Origin: Agarophyton chilense
Taxonomy: Eukaryota > Rhodophyta > Florideophyceae > Gracilariales > Gracilariaceae
NCBI GenBank assembly: GCA_030374765.1
Contig: JARGXX010000105.1
Location: 1,612,001-1,676,000 of the forward strand
Direction of reading: 5' to 3'
Length of the DNA stretch: 64,000 nucleotides
In this document: piece by piece, positions 44,543 through 53,114 of the stretch
How positions within the stretch are numbered: position 1 is the first letter of the stretch
Layout of the letters: each line of letters opens with the position of its first letter
Program-made: the position numbers and the translations under genes
The notes under the pieces: generated by a model
Database searches by the model: none
The model's input: the letters and a program-made list of their open reading frames with translations, nothing else
Told to the model about the DNA's origin: nothing

Positions 44543-45401
44543 TGCGAGTGGGTCAAAGTTTTGCTTGTGTGCTGGGCGCTTGCGGGCTTTGAATCGGCGG
44601 GCGCTATGAGAACGGAGGAGGGGGGAGGGGGGGGGGAGGTGGGGAGGGGATGGGGGTATGGATGTGGGGCATGATCGGCGGCGGTGGCGGCGACGGGGTG
44701 TTGCGAGGGGGTGTGGTAATTACAATTTGGACGGGACTGTTGAAATTTGTAATTGTGGGTGACTGGGCGGGCGGGGGGGGGGGGGGGGGTGCGGCACTGT
44801 AAGGGGCGGTAACATGCGTTGGTGTGGTGGTGAACGTGCAGCGAGTGTGAGAGAGGGAGAGAGACTGAACGTTATCGACAGCGTTGCTCGGTGTTTGCGG
44901 ACGATGGTGGAGAGGGGCGCATTGGAAGCTGCGGCAGAAGGTAAAAAAGAAAGGGCGCGTCAGTCGCTTACACACACACACCCGCACCAAGCTTTCCCGC
45001 GCGCGAGCAACACCACCACCACCACCACCGCGCCCATTACAGCACCCACACGCCCCCAACACGCTGCCGCCAACGGCCGTCAATGTGTGTCATTCTTTTT
45101 GTGCGATGCGTGCCGCGCCCATGCGCCGTTGCTGTTACAATGTAAGCATCGCGCCAACCATCCGCTGTTTGGTTGATGCCGCGCATCCCTCGTGGAGCCC
45201 CGTCAACACACACCAATTGCGCGTGATTCATGCGGAAAACGTACACGCCGTTTGGTACACATGCACGGTACAAAAAGCCAGCGCGCGCGCGTCCGTCGTG
45301 CGTACTTTGTTACTCTCGGCGTGTTAAACATTGTGCCCACGCCCGAGAGTGTAGCGCGTCAGAGTGTGTGAGAGAGACAGAGAAGCGTGAAACCGCTAAG
45401 G
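44543..45401. other. GC-rich divergent intergenic region between RPL8 and bZIP genes
   Basis: Homopolymeric G runs (near 44630 and 44770-44790), CAC and ACC repeats (near 44978-45030) and CpG-rich sequence. Several open frames on both strands are explained by this composition. No gene is called. It marks the start of the GC-rich block. Confidence 0.5.
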
Positions 45402-45790
45402 ATGGCGGACATTGTGGACGAAATCCTAGCCGCTGCTGCGCATGCGGCTGTATCATCTTCGTCCGCATCTGTGTCGTCGTCGTGCGCCCTGTTAGAGCCT
45501 TTGTTCCCGTCGCCACGCGGCGTACATCACTCACACTTCACGTCGCTTTCTCCCATTCTACACCACTCCGTGCCGCCCCCGTCTTTCCCGCCATCGTCGT
45601 CTGCCTTCGTCCCACCTCCTCCTCCTTCACCCACACCCTCGTCCACACCCTCGCCCTCGCGCCCGTCGCGCCGCGTCTTCTCATCCCATCTCCCGCCGCG
45701 CGTCCCGTCGCCCCTGCCCCTGCGCAAGCGAAGCGCGCCGCCACCACGACCGCGCCCCGCCCCGCCACAGCCTCAACCGCCACCGCCTCA

Positions 45791-45845
<55 letters not shown>

Positions 45846-46250
45846 TTGCGCGCCACGGCGGTGATGCCGCCGTCGGCCAAGAGCATTCTGGAGCGACGCG
45901 AGCGCGCCATTCGCGAGGGGCGTCGCAAGGATGCAAAACTCACTGACACGGAACGTCGCATTCTTCGTCGCCTTCGCAACCGTGAGTCGGCTGAACGTTG
46001 TCGACTTCGTCGTCTGCAACAGGCCGCTGTGTTACAGACGCGCATCGCGCATATGCACGTGGAGAATGAGCGTTTGACGCGCGTTGCCGACGGCTATGAG
46101 CGTACCATTCGGAGGCTGGAGGCTGTTATTCGCCAGCTCTCCGCGCGCCCCGGCGGTGGTGGAGGTGGAGGTGGAGATGGAGGTGGAGGGGGTGAGTATC
46201 ACGACCACCACGACCACGCGCGCGCGCAGCTCGCGTCGCGCGTGCTGTAA
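45402..46250 (+). CDS. bZIP transcription factor
   Basis: 282 residues from ATG 45402 (MADIVDEILAAAA), chosen because the longer frame begins only with GTG. A Ser/Pro-rich N-terminal half, probably disordered, includes a proline run at residues 131-147 encoded by a CCG tract. The C-terminal part has the bZIP basic region LRNRESAERCRLRR (residues 191-204, with the N-x7-R DNA-contact pattern) followed by a zipper with L/M/V/I at heptad positions to about residue 246. It then ends in a Gly run and HDHHDHARAQ. A GGTGAGT donor-like sequence at about 46190 could shorten or extend the tail. This is a nuclear regulator. The target site is likely ACGT-cored as for most bZIP proteins, which is family knowledge and has not been shown here. 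Confidence 0.85.
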
Positions 46251-46395
46251 CTGTAACGTTGTTCGAGCGAGGCGTTTGGTTTTTTTGTTGTTAATTTATA
46301 AAGCTTTACTCACTTTTGGTGCTTGTGCTGTGCTGTTCTTGTCTCTTGGCTTCTTCTTCCTCTCCTTCTTCTCCTTTTTCTTCTTACATCGCAGT

Positions 46396-46896
46396 TCATA
46401 CCGCGTCGCATTCCACCCACCGCCGCGACCGCACGTACAACAAATCGTCGTCGTCATCGTCGTTGTCTTCGTCGTCAACAGCGTCCAGCCCAACCACCCC
46501 CGCCCCCGTCCCCCGCCCCGCCTTGTCGTCGTCGCCGCCGCCGCAGCCGTCGCGCGCCCACCCCGCGCGCGCCCCGTCAAACCCGTAGTCCAAGCCGTGC
46601 AAGCCGTGAAAGCCGTCGGTCCGGTCGCCGCCAGCACCGTCGCCCAGCCAGCCGTCCAACCAGCCGTCCAACCAGCCGCACAACGACGGCGTACCACGCC
46701 CGTGCCCGTGCCACGCGACGGACGCGTCGCGCGCTTCGGCGCCCTCCAGTTGAATCACGTTCCACGGCGTGAGGTCGGTGAAGTACGTGTCGGAGGTACA
46801 CACAGTTTTGACCAACGTGAAGCTATCCACGATGAACTTGACCAACGCGCCCTCGTTGCATCGTGCGTCCAGGTATCTCGACACAATCACGCCCAT
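46396..46896 (-). CDS. Unrecognised small protein with Asp/Gly-rich tail
   Basis: 166 residues from an ATG with favourable context (CGCCATGG) at 46896. The first 55 residues (MGVIVSRYLDARCNEGALVK, DSFTLVKTVCTSDTYFT, TPWNVIQLEG) look like an ordinary folded segment. The rest is Gly- and Asp-rich with WLDGW repeats and an acidic run of Asp. I do not recognise the family. The antisense frame across the same region has low-complexity composition and is not preferred. A downstream intron is possible because the C-terminal half looks like GC-rich noncoding sequence. Confidence 0.4.
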   Translation of the reverse strand: MGVIVSRYLDARCNEGALVKFIVDSFTLVKTVCTSDTYFTDLTPWNVIQLEGAEARDASVAWHGHGRGTPSLCGWLDGWLDGWLGDGAGGDRTDGFHGLHGLDYGFDGARAGWARDGCGGGDDDKAGRGTGAGVVGLDAVDDEDNDDDDDDLLYVRSRRWVECDAV

Positions 46897-47378
46897 GGCG
46901 ACGTTTTGTTCACCCGATTGTGGCGTCTATGCGCGCGCGCCCGGTACACGCACGCGCTCGCTCTCAAGTACTGCTTTGGAGCGGGGGGGGGGGGGGGGGA
47001 GGGGATGGGGAACGTGAATGGCGCGGGGCCGCTCGGGCGGCGCGGCGAGAGCGCAGAAGCGAGAGGCACACGGTCCGCGCGCGGCCGCTGGCAACGCGCC
47101 CAATTGAGCGTTGGCAATTGATGAAGGCGTGTGCGCCGTGTGCGCTTTGCATTGTTTGTTTGCGCGCGCAGCAACAGTGAACACTTGGGCTACAGAAGCG
47201 TTTGACGCGCGGGACCAACGTCCAGAACGGTACGTAGATATACTTACTAACTTGTTGATGTTACATCAGAACAAATTGCAGCGCGGACGCGACCACGACA
47301 CACACACACACACACACACTCACACACAAACCAAAACAGCACAGTTTACGAGCGAGCACAACAGCACAGCCGAAAGAG
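46897..47378. other. Intergenic region with G run and CA repeat
   Basis: Contains a long G run (about 46982-46999), and a CA repeat (about 47301-47328) located just past the desaturase stop codon. No gene recognised. Confidence 0.5.
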
Positions 47379-48995
47379 TCACTCCAGCTTGAGCGGGGCG
47401 CGCTGGCCGTGGCTCCCCAGGTCGTGCAGATGGCGCACATGCGCCTCCAGCGCGCTGCCAAAGTGCGGCAGCACGTTGAAGTGCAGCCCGTGCTTGCGCG
47501 CCACGTCCATCACAATGGGCGTGATGGCGGGGTAGTGGTACTGACTCACCGTGGGAAACAAGTGATGCACCGTCTGGTAGTTGAGCGCGCCCGATAGATA
47601 CGCCGCCAGCACGCTGTTGTGCGCATAGTCCACGGTGGTACGGATCTGTGAGTGCGCCCACTCGTCCTCATACACGGCCGGGCACTTGTTGAGCGCGCGC
47701 TTGCTCACATCGGAGAACAAAAACTGCGCCTCGGTGGACACATGACTCACCTGAAAGTTGAACGCCAGCCAGTAGCCGGTGGTCATCTCGGTGACTGCCA
47801 CCAGCAACGCGAATGGCGCCGGCGGCACCACGCGCGCTATGCACAGCGGCAGCACAATACGATAGAACATCCACACGCACTTGGAAGACAGCATGCGCGC
47901 GTAGTCCTGCACAATGATGGGGTTCACGCGCACCGGCCCGTTAGTGAGTCGCGAGTAGATGTGCGTAAAGTCCTGTACGCGCGACTTGACGGCAAGCACG
48001 CCGTACAGCGGCGGAAGATACAGATGCTGCCAACGGTACAGCGGCGCCCAGCGTTGATGATGCACGAGACGCCGCGCGTCCGAGTGCAGCGACGTGGGCA
48101 GGTCGGGGTCGGCGCCAAACACGTTGGTGTAGATGTGGTGGCCGATGACGTGCTGATTGCGCCACGACAGCATGGACGAGCCGGCGACATAGTCCAGAGA
48201 CAGACGGCCCACGGTCCACCACCAGCGCTCGCAGCGACCGACGGCGCTGTGCGACGCGTCGTGCATCCAACCCGTGAGCGGCATTCCCTGACACACGCCT
48301 AGCAGCAGCGCCAGCGCCACGCGCGCCGGCAGCGATACATGCGGCGCGAAGAAGGCGCCGTACAGCGCGGCGGCAAACAGCACGTACACGGGCGCCATGC
48401 GCAACAGCGCGGTGCGCGGCTGCTTGCTATCCAGCTTGTTGAGCTCAAAGTAGCGCTTAACGGCGTGGCACGCGTCACGGTAGAAGCCGGAATCGCGCTT
48501 GTACACGGGGTGCTCGAAGGTGCTCAACCTACCGATGAAAAACTTGTGGAGCATGCGGCGCGGGCGCTCGGTGAACGGGTGGTACGACTCGAACAGATCG
48601 GTGGCGTCGCGGCCGGCGGCAAGCAGCATAAGCTCGCGGCCGCCGGGGTGCGCGTCGAGGAAGGCGGTCACGTCGTACACGCTGCCGTGCACGGCGACCC
48701 AAGCCGAGTGCTCGTGGTTGTGCTGCGCCAGCTGCTGCCAGCTGAACTCCTCGTCGTCGCCCGGCGAGCGCTGCTGCTGCTGCTGCTTCTGCTGCTTTGG
48801 CGACGGAGGCGCGGGGGGATGCGCGAGCACGCGCGCGTCGTACAGACGCGCCACCAGCTCGAGCAGCAGCGCCAGCACGGGCAGGAAGAGCGCCGGGCGC
48901 AGGGCGGTGCGCGCGACCAGCAGCGCGGCGACGGCGCAGCACGCCAGCGTCCAGCCCGCGGCCGTGGCGAGGTAGCGCCGCGCGACGGGCTGCAT
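47379..48995 (-). CDS. Front-end fatty-acid desaturase with cytochrome b5 domain (delta-5/6 type)
   Basis: 538 residues from ATG 48995. Front-end desaturases insert a double bond between an existing one and the carboxyl end of acyl chains in the ER, in PUFA synthesis (arachidonate and EPA in red algae). A cytochrome b5 domain spans residues about 83-160 with the haem-binding HPGG at 116-119. The desaturase core has box 1 HDASH (245-249), box 2 HVIGHH (282-287), and box 3 QTVHH (474-478), whose Gln in place of His is diagnostic of front-end enzymes. Several hydrophobic segments lie between them. Unusual is an N-terminal extension of about 80 residues before the b5 domain, with a hydrophobic stretch (residues 10-48) and a Gln run. 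Regioselectivity (delta-5, -6 or -8) cannot be read from the sequence. Confidence 0.92.
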   Translation of the reverse strand: MQPVARRYLATAAGWTLACCAVAALLVARTALRPALFLPVLALLLELVARLYDARVLAHPPAPPSPKQQKQQQQQRSPGDDEEFSWQQLAQHNHEHSAWVAVHGSVYDVTAFLDAHPGGRELMLLAAGRDATDLFESYHPFTERPRRMLHKFFIGRLSTFEHPVYKRDSGFYRDACHAVKRYFELNKLDSKQPRTALLRMAPVYVLFAAALYGAFFAPHVSLPARVALALLLGVCQGMPLTGWMHDASHSAVGRCERWWWTVGRLSLDYVAGSSMLSWRNQHVIGHHIYTNVFGADPDLPTSLHSDARRLVHHQRWAPLYRWQHLYLPPLYGVLAVKSRVQDFTHIYSRLTNGPVRVNPIIVQDYARMLSSKCVWMFYRIVLPLCIARVVPPAPFALLVAVTEMTTGYWLAFNFQVSHVSTEAQFLFSDVSKRALNKCPAVYEDEWAHSQIRTTVDYAHNSVLAAYLSGALNYQTVHHLFPTVSQYHYPAITPIVMDVARKHGLHFNVLPHFGSALEAHVRHLHDLGSHGQRAPLKLE

Positions 48996-49250
48996 CGCGG
49001 GGGTAGGGGGAGGGATCGGGAAGGGGGGGAGAGTCGGGGGAAGATCTGGGAGCTAGGGTGGAGGGTGTGGAAAGGGCGCGGCGCGACGATGAAGAACGGA
49101 GAGCGACGGAGTGGCGGGGGAGGGAGCGGAAGGCGCGACGTGAAGAAAGAAAGGTAAGCGCGGGCGCGCGCGGGCGCGCGTTGTTTATGTACGCACAGCG
49201 GGCGATGGATGGACAGCGAGCGAGCGAGCGAGACGCGCAGCGCGGCGCCA

Positions 49251-50300
49251 TCAGCCAGGGCGCGCGCGCGCCACGTGTCCGCTTCTCGCGCGCGCTCGCG
49301 CCGCGCCGCTGCCCGCCGCGCCGCTGCCGCCGGCGTCGCCGCGCCCCAGCGCCAGCGCCACGCCCTCGCCGTCGTCCTCCTCATTGCGGTGTTCAAGTGT
49401 GCCGTCAGCGTGGTCTCCGTCGCCGGCGCTCGTGCGCGTGCGTCCGCGCACGCCCGACAGCGCGGCGGCGGCGCCTCCGCCGCGTCGCAGCGCAAGCGCG
49501 AGCGAGCGCGCGCGAGGCTGCATCGCCGCCGCGCGCGGCCGCGGCCCGACAGAGGCGTGGCGCGGCGGGGAGACACCGCCGGCGCGCGCGCGCGCCGACG
49601 ACAGTCCGCTGGCCGCGCTGACGGCGGAGGCGGCGAACGCGGCGCGACGCGGCGCGTCAGCGGCCGAAAACGCGCCGCCACGACCCCCCCCGCGCAGCTG
49701 CGCGGCGCGGCGCGACGGCGGCGCGCGTTTGCGCTGCACACAGGCGCGACGAGCGCGCGACGCGCCGTCGTCGTCACGCGTGCCCAGCCACACGCAGCCG
49801 GCGGGCGCGGCCAGCGCAGCGGCGGCGGCGCGACGCTCAGCGCGGCTACGCACGAAGAGCGCGTGGCGCGGGGGACCGGGCGCGGCGACGACGGTGGCGC
49901 GCATGGCGAGTGCGGCGGCGCGCGCGTGCGGGGCGGCGTCGACGGCGGCCAGCGTGCCGGAGGGGGAGCGAGCGGTGGCGCTGCGGTTGTGCGACGCGGC
50001 GGCGGCCGACGTGGAGAGCGTGAGCGACAGCGGTCCGTTCTGCGCCGCCAGCTGCAGCGACGCGGAGATGTTCCACGCGCGGCGGTCAAAGGCGCGGAGC
50101 GCGCGCGCGTGGTGGCGCGGCACGTGCAGCGTGGTGGTGAGGTTGAGCGAGCCGCTGATGGTGACGGTGAGGTTGTTGGAGCGCGCGTTCGAGCGGATGG
50201 TGGCGTGCAGCGCGTCGGGCAGCGGCGCGGCGTGCAGCGCGTCGGGCAGCGCGCCCCCGAGCAGCAGCAGCAGCAGCAGCAGCAGCACGGATACGACCAT
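49251..50300 (-). CDS. Putative secreted N-glycosylated protein with Leu-repeat signal peptide
   Basis: An ATG at 50300 opens MVVSVLLLLLLLLLGGALPD, an unusually pure signal peptide whose core comes from a CTG trinucleotide run. A short internal repeat follows (LPDALHA twice). The next 60 residues carry N-glycosylation sequons (NLT twice, NIS, NRS) in a beta-rich context (LTVTISGSLNLTTTLHV). Beyond residue about 130 the frame becomes Ala/Arg-rich like the surrounding GC-rich DNA, and all six frames are open over much of it. So the 3' limit is doubtful and a splice or shorter product is possible. No homologue recognised. It is divergent from the PPR gene, 426 bp apart. Confidence 0.45.
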   Translation of the reverse strand: MVVSVLLLLLLLLLGGALPDALHAAPLPDALHATIRSNARSNNLTVTISGSLNLTTTLHVPRHHARALRAFDRRAWNISASLQLAAQNGPLSLTLSTSAAAASHNRSATARSPSGTLAAVDAAPHARAAALAMRATVVAAPGPPRHALFVRSRAERRAAAAALAAPAGCVWLGTRDDDGASRARRACVQRKRAPPSRRAAQLRGGGRGGAFSAADAPRRAAFAASAVSAASGLSSARARAGGVSPPRHASVGPRPRAAAMQPRARSLALALRRGGGAAAALSGVRGRTRTSAGDGDHADGTLEHRNEEDDGEGVALALGRGDAGGSGAAGSGAARARARSGHVARARPG

Positions 50301-50726
50301 GACGGACGAAGAAGACGACGAAGAAGACGACGACGAAGACGACGACGAAGAAGAAGAACAAGCGCACGGACTGGAGCAGCTGCGCCCTTTTAACGTTTCG
50401 CAACGGTGAACGGCGGGGCGCGCCCATGGCAGAACAATCCGCGGCGCGCACCCGCGCGCATCGGCGCGGCACGTGCACGGCGCTCAACGCGGCGCGCCGT
50501 GCACGTGCGCACGCACCGTGTGCGGTGGGCCATGTGTGCACGTGGAAGTGTGGTACGCGTGGACACGCGGGAGACGTGGCGAGCGCATGTGGAGATGCGG
50601 CGGGCTCTTGTGCGATTTGTGGTGCTGCGAGGAGATATGACACAACAAAGATGGGACGGCGATGGAGCGGCGGCGACTCTGCGCGGCGGCTGCAACTCTG
50701 CGGCAGCGCGCGCCCGTCTGCTCTCG
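50301..50726. other. Divergent intergenic region with GAA/GAC repeat
   Basis: Begins with an approximately 60-bp GAAGAC/GACGAC run (50303-50362), which lies in the 5' flank of the secreted-protein gene. The rest is GC-rich. An in-frame upstream extension of the PPR gene (ATG 50637) is possible but less likely than the start at 50727. Confidence 0.45.
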
Positions 50727-52718
50727 ATGACGAGCGCGTTTGTTGCGCCGGGCGCACTGTCGTCGCGCCTGCGCCCCGCCCCGCGTCTGCGTCGCCGCCC
50801 TCACGCTGCGTGCTGCGCGCTTGACGCGAGCCCGCGCCCGCGCCCGCACCCGCGCCCGCCCCGCCGCCACCAGTCTTCCTCCTCCTCCCCGACCAAAGCC
50901 CCGACCAATAGCTCAACTCCTCTCCCTCCCCCCCACCCCCCCCTCCCGCCGCCGCCGCCGCCGCCGCCGCCGCTCGGCGTGCAGCCCGAGCTCGTGGAGC
51001 AGCAGTTGCACTCCATCTCCTACTCGGCCCTGCTGCGCGCCGTCGACGCCCTCGCCCACGCGCGCCGCTACACCGCTTGCGTGCGTCTCATCGAGGCCGC
51101 CATGACCCACCCGCGTTTGTCCAACGCCTTCACGGCGCGCATGTATTCGCACCTCTTCATGTCCGTCATGCGAATTGCCTCAAAGCCCACCGCCCTTCGC
51201 GCCCTGGCCGTGCTTCGTCGCGTCGTCAACGCCCCAAACGTCCACAACTACATTGGACCGCGCTCTTTCAACTTTTTGTTCGTCGCGCTTAGTCGCGTCG
51301 CCCTCATCGACGAGGCCAGAGACGTGGCAGATATGTGTTATAGCGTCGGCTATTATCTCAACCGCTACTCGTACAACGCACTGCTCAACGCGTGTGCCAA
51401 AAAGCAACGTCTGGATGTGGCGTTTAGCACACTCAAGGAGATGGCCGAGCACCACGTGTCCCCGGACGTCGTCTCCTTCAACGTGCTCATTTCGTGCTGT
51501 GTTCGCGCCGGCTCCGTCGATATTGCCCTCAACATCCTCTCCAGAATGAAGCACTGGAACATCAAACCGGACGTGTACTCGTACAACTCCGTCATCAACG
51601 GCTTGCGGAAGAGCAACATGTTGGACCAGGCTTTTGAGCTCGTGGCCGAGATGGAGAGGGAGTCGCAACCCACTTCCGCTTCCATCGTACAAAACGCCCT
51701 CGGCGTTGCCCCGGACCTGGTCACCTACAACACGCTGCTGTCTGCGCTGGCCAGCCTCAGCTGTCCGCAGTTTGACCGCGCCATCAGAGTCAAGCGACAC
51801 ATGGAGAGCAGGGGCATCAAGCCCAATGAAGTTTCGTACAACGCGTTGATGGCCACCGCCGCCAAGGCCGACCGCGTCAAGGACGCCTTTCACATTTATG
51901 ACCAAATGGTTTCCAGGGGGTTGCGCCCCAACTGCGAGTGCTTCACCACGCTCATCACGCTGTGCGGAAGGGCAAACATGCTGGACAAGGCGTTTGAGGT
52001 GCACGACCACATGCTGGCGTCCAACATTCGACCCAACGTCATCACGTACAACGCACTGCTCACGGCGTGTCGCGGCACCACCGGCGGCAACACGGACCGC
52101 GCCTTGGCCATTCTGCACACCATGAGAACCACGGGAGGCTGTGAGCCCGATGTGATCACCTACTCCACCGTCATCGACGTGCTTGGCCGCAACGAGTGCT
52201 TTGACCACATGATGCGTGTGTTTGAGGAAATGAAGCAGCAGGGCATTGAACCGAACTTGGTCACTTACACCAGCATGATTGCGGGCATGACGCGCGCAAA
52301 CAAGATGGAGGAGGCGCTTCAAATCCTCGACGACATGAAACAACACGGCATTGAACCTAATGTATACACGTTCTCCAGCCTCATCAACGGCGCGTCCAAG
52401 CGCGGCGACTTTGAGAGCGCCATGGATATTCTGCAACTCATGAGGGAAAAGGGCATCTGGCCGAGCTGCATCACGTATACCATGCTGCTGCAACTGGCGC
52501 TTAAAATCGGGAAACGATCCGTCTTAACGCGCGTGCTGGACGAAATGAAGGCTGACGTGCGTGTGGTGCAGACTAAGCTGCAGAGATTGGGCGACTATGT
52601 GGCGCGATTGGAACTTGCTGCCGCCGCGAGGAACCGCACCGTGCTTAGACGCATTGCGGAGCTGGTGGAGGAGTGCGTGCAGCGCGACGCGCGCGGCGGC
52701 GGCGATAGGATGCCGTAG
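50727..52718 (+). CDS. P-class pentatricopeptide-repeat (PPR) protein, probably plastid
   Basis: 663 residues from ATG 50727. PPR proteins bind organelle RNA and act in stability, processing or translation. The start was chosen because it gives MTSAFVAPGALSSRLRPAPR, an Arg/Ser-rich leader with an early Phe, as in red-algal plastid transit peptides. A low-complexity Ser/Pro linker follows (residues about 45-95). Then come at least ten 35-residue P-type repeats, for example PDVYSYNSVINGLRKSNMLD, PNEVSYNALMATAAKADRVK, PNLVTYTSMIAGMTRANKME and PNVYTFSSLINGASKRGDFE. No DYW, E or SMR domain follows; the tail is helical and charged. The RNA target cannot be inferred here. Mitochondrial targeting is the main alternative. 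Confidence 0.88.
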   Translation: MTSAFVAPGALSSRLRPAPRLRRRPHAACCALDASPRPRPHPRPPRRHQSSSSSPTKAPTNSSTPLPPPHPPLPPPPPPPPPLGVQPELVEQQLHSISYSALLRAVDALAHARRYTACVRLIEAAMTHPRLSNAFTARMYSHLFMSVMRIASKPTALRALAVLRRVVNAPNVHNYIGPRSFNFLFVALSRVALIDEARDVADMCYSVGYYLNRYSYNALLNACAKKQRLDVAFSTLKEMAEHHVSPDVVSFNVLISCCVRAGSVDIALNILSRMKHWNIKPDVYSYNSVINGLRKSNMLDQAFELVAEMERESQPTSASIVQNALGVAPDLVTYNTLLSALASLSCPQFDRAIRVKRHMESRGIKPNEVSYNALMATAAKADRVKDAFHIYDQMVSRGLRPNCECFTTLITLCGRANMLDKAFEVHDHMLASNIRPNVITYNALLTACRGTTGGNTDRALAILHTMRTTGGCEPDVITYSTVIDVLGRNECFDHMMRVFEEMKQQGIEPNLVTYTSMIAGMTRANKMEEALQILDDMKQHGIEPNVYTFSSLINGASKRGDFESAMDILQLMREKGIWPSCITYTMLLQLALKIGKRSVLTRVLDEMKADVRVVQTKLQRLGDYVARLELAAAARNRTVLRRIAELVEECVQRDARGGGDRMP

Positions 52719-53114
52719 GTGCGTGCTGCGCGTGGGGAGGGTGAGGACGAGGGGGATGAGGACGAGGGGGGTGAGGACGAGGGTGAGGACGGAGGGGGTG
52801 AGAGGACGAGGGTGAGGACGAGTGGCGGGGGCCATGGTCAGTAGGGGGGTTGTCGAGCGTGTGTGTGCTGTAAAAGTAGCATTTGTATTGTGCAACGGCA
52901 TTGGCCGCTTTGTCTGCGGTGGTGTGTGGCCGTCACGCGTTGCGCTTAACTGGTAAAAGTATGTATCTACCTTCGTACGTCGACAACCAAGCCCCCACCC
53001 CCCCCTCTTGCCCAACTCCTCCTCCTCCTCCTTCCACTCACACCCGTGCGGAGTCCCCCGTCTCCCTTCCTCCATCCCGCCTTCTCCACTCCACGCCCCC
53101 TAAACACAGCCCCC
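52719..53114. other. Intergenic region, G/A-rich tandem sequence then C-rich leader
   Basis: 52730-52830 is an irregular repeat built on GAGGACGAGGGGG. The part before 53115 is C-rich and likely the 5' leader of the next gene. No gene called. Confidence 0.5.

Noticed and set aside
45230-45946. Long Ala/Arg-rich plus frame overlapping the bZIP gene
   Set aside because: It lies out of frame with the bZIP domain, and its composition follows the CCG tract in another frame.
46084-47121. 345-codon plus-strand frame after the bZIP domain
   Set aside because: Low-complexity Val/Ala/Arg composition typical of GC-rich non-coding sequence; it overlaps the bZIP gene and the minus-strand frame that has a better start.
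48668-50393. Several very long Arg/Ala-rich frames on both strands
   Set aside because: All six frames are open in this GC-rich block because stop codons are rare. Only the frame with a signal peptide and sequons was retained, with low confidence.
51180-52493. 437-codon minus-strand frame opposite the PPR gene
   Set aside because: A shadow of the repeats; the plus strand has unmistakable PPR repeats.
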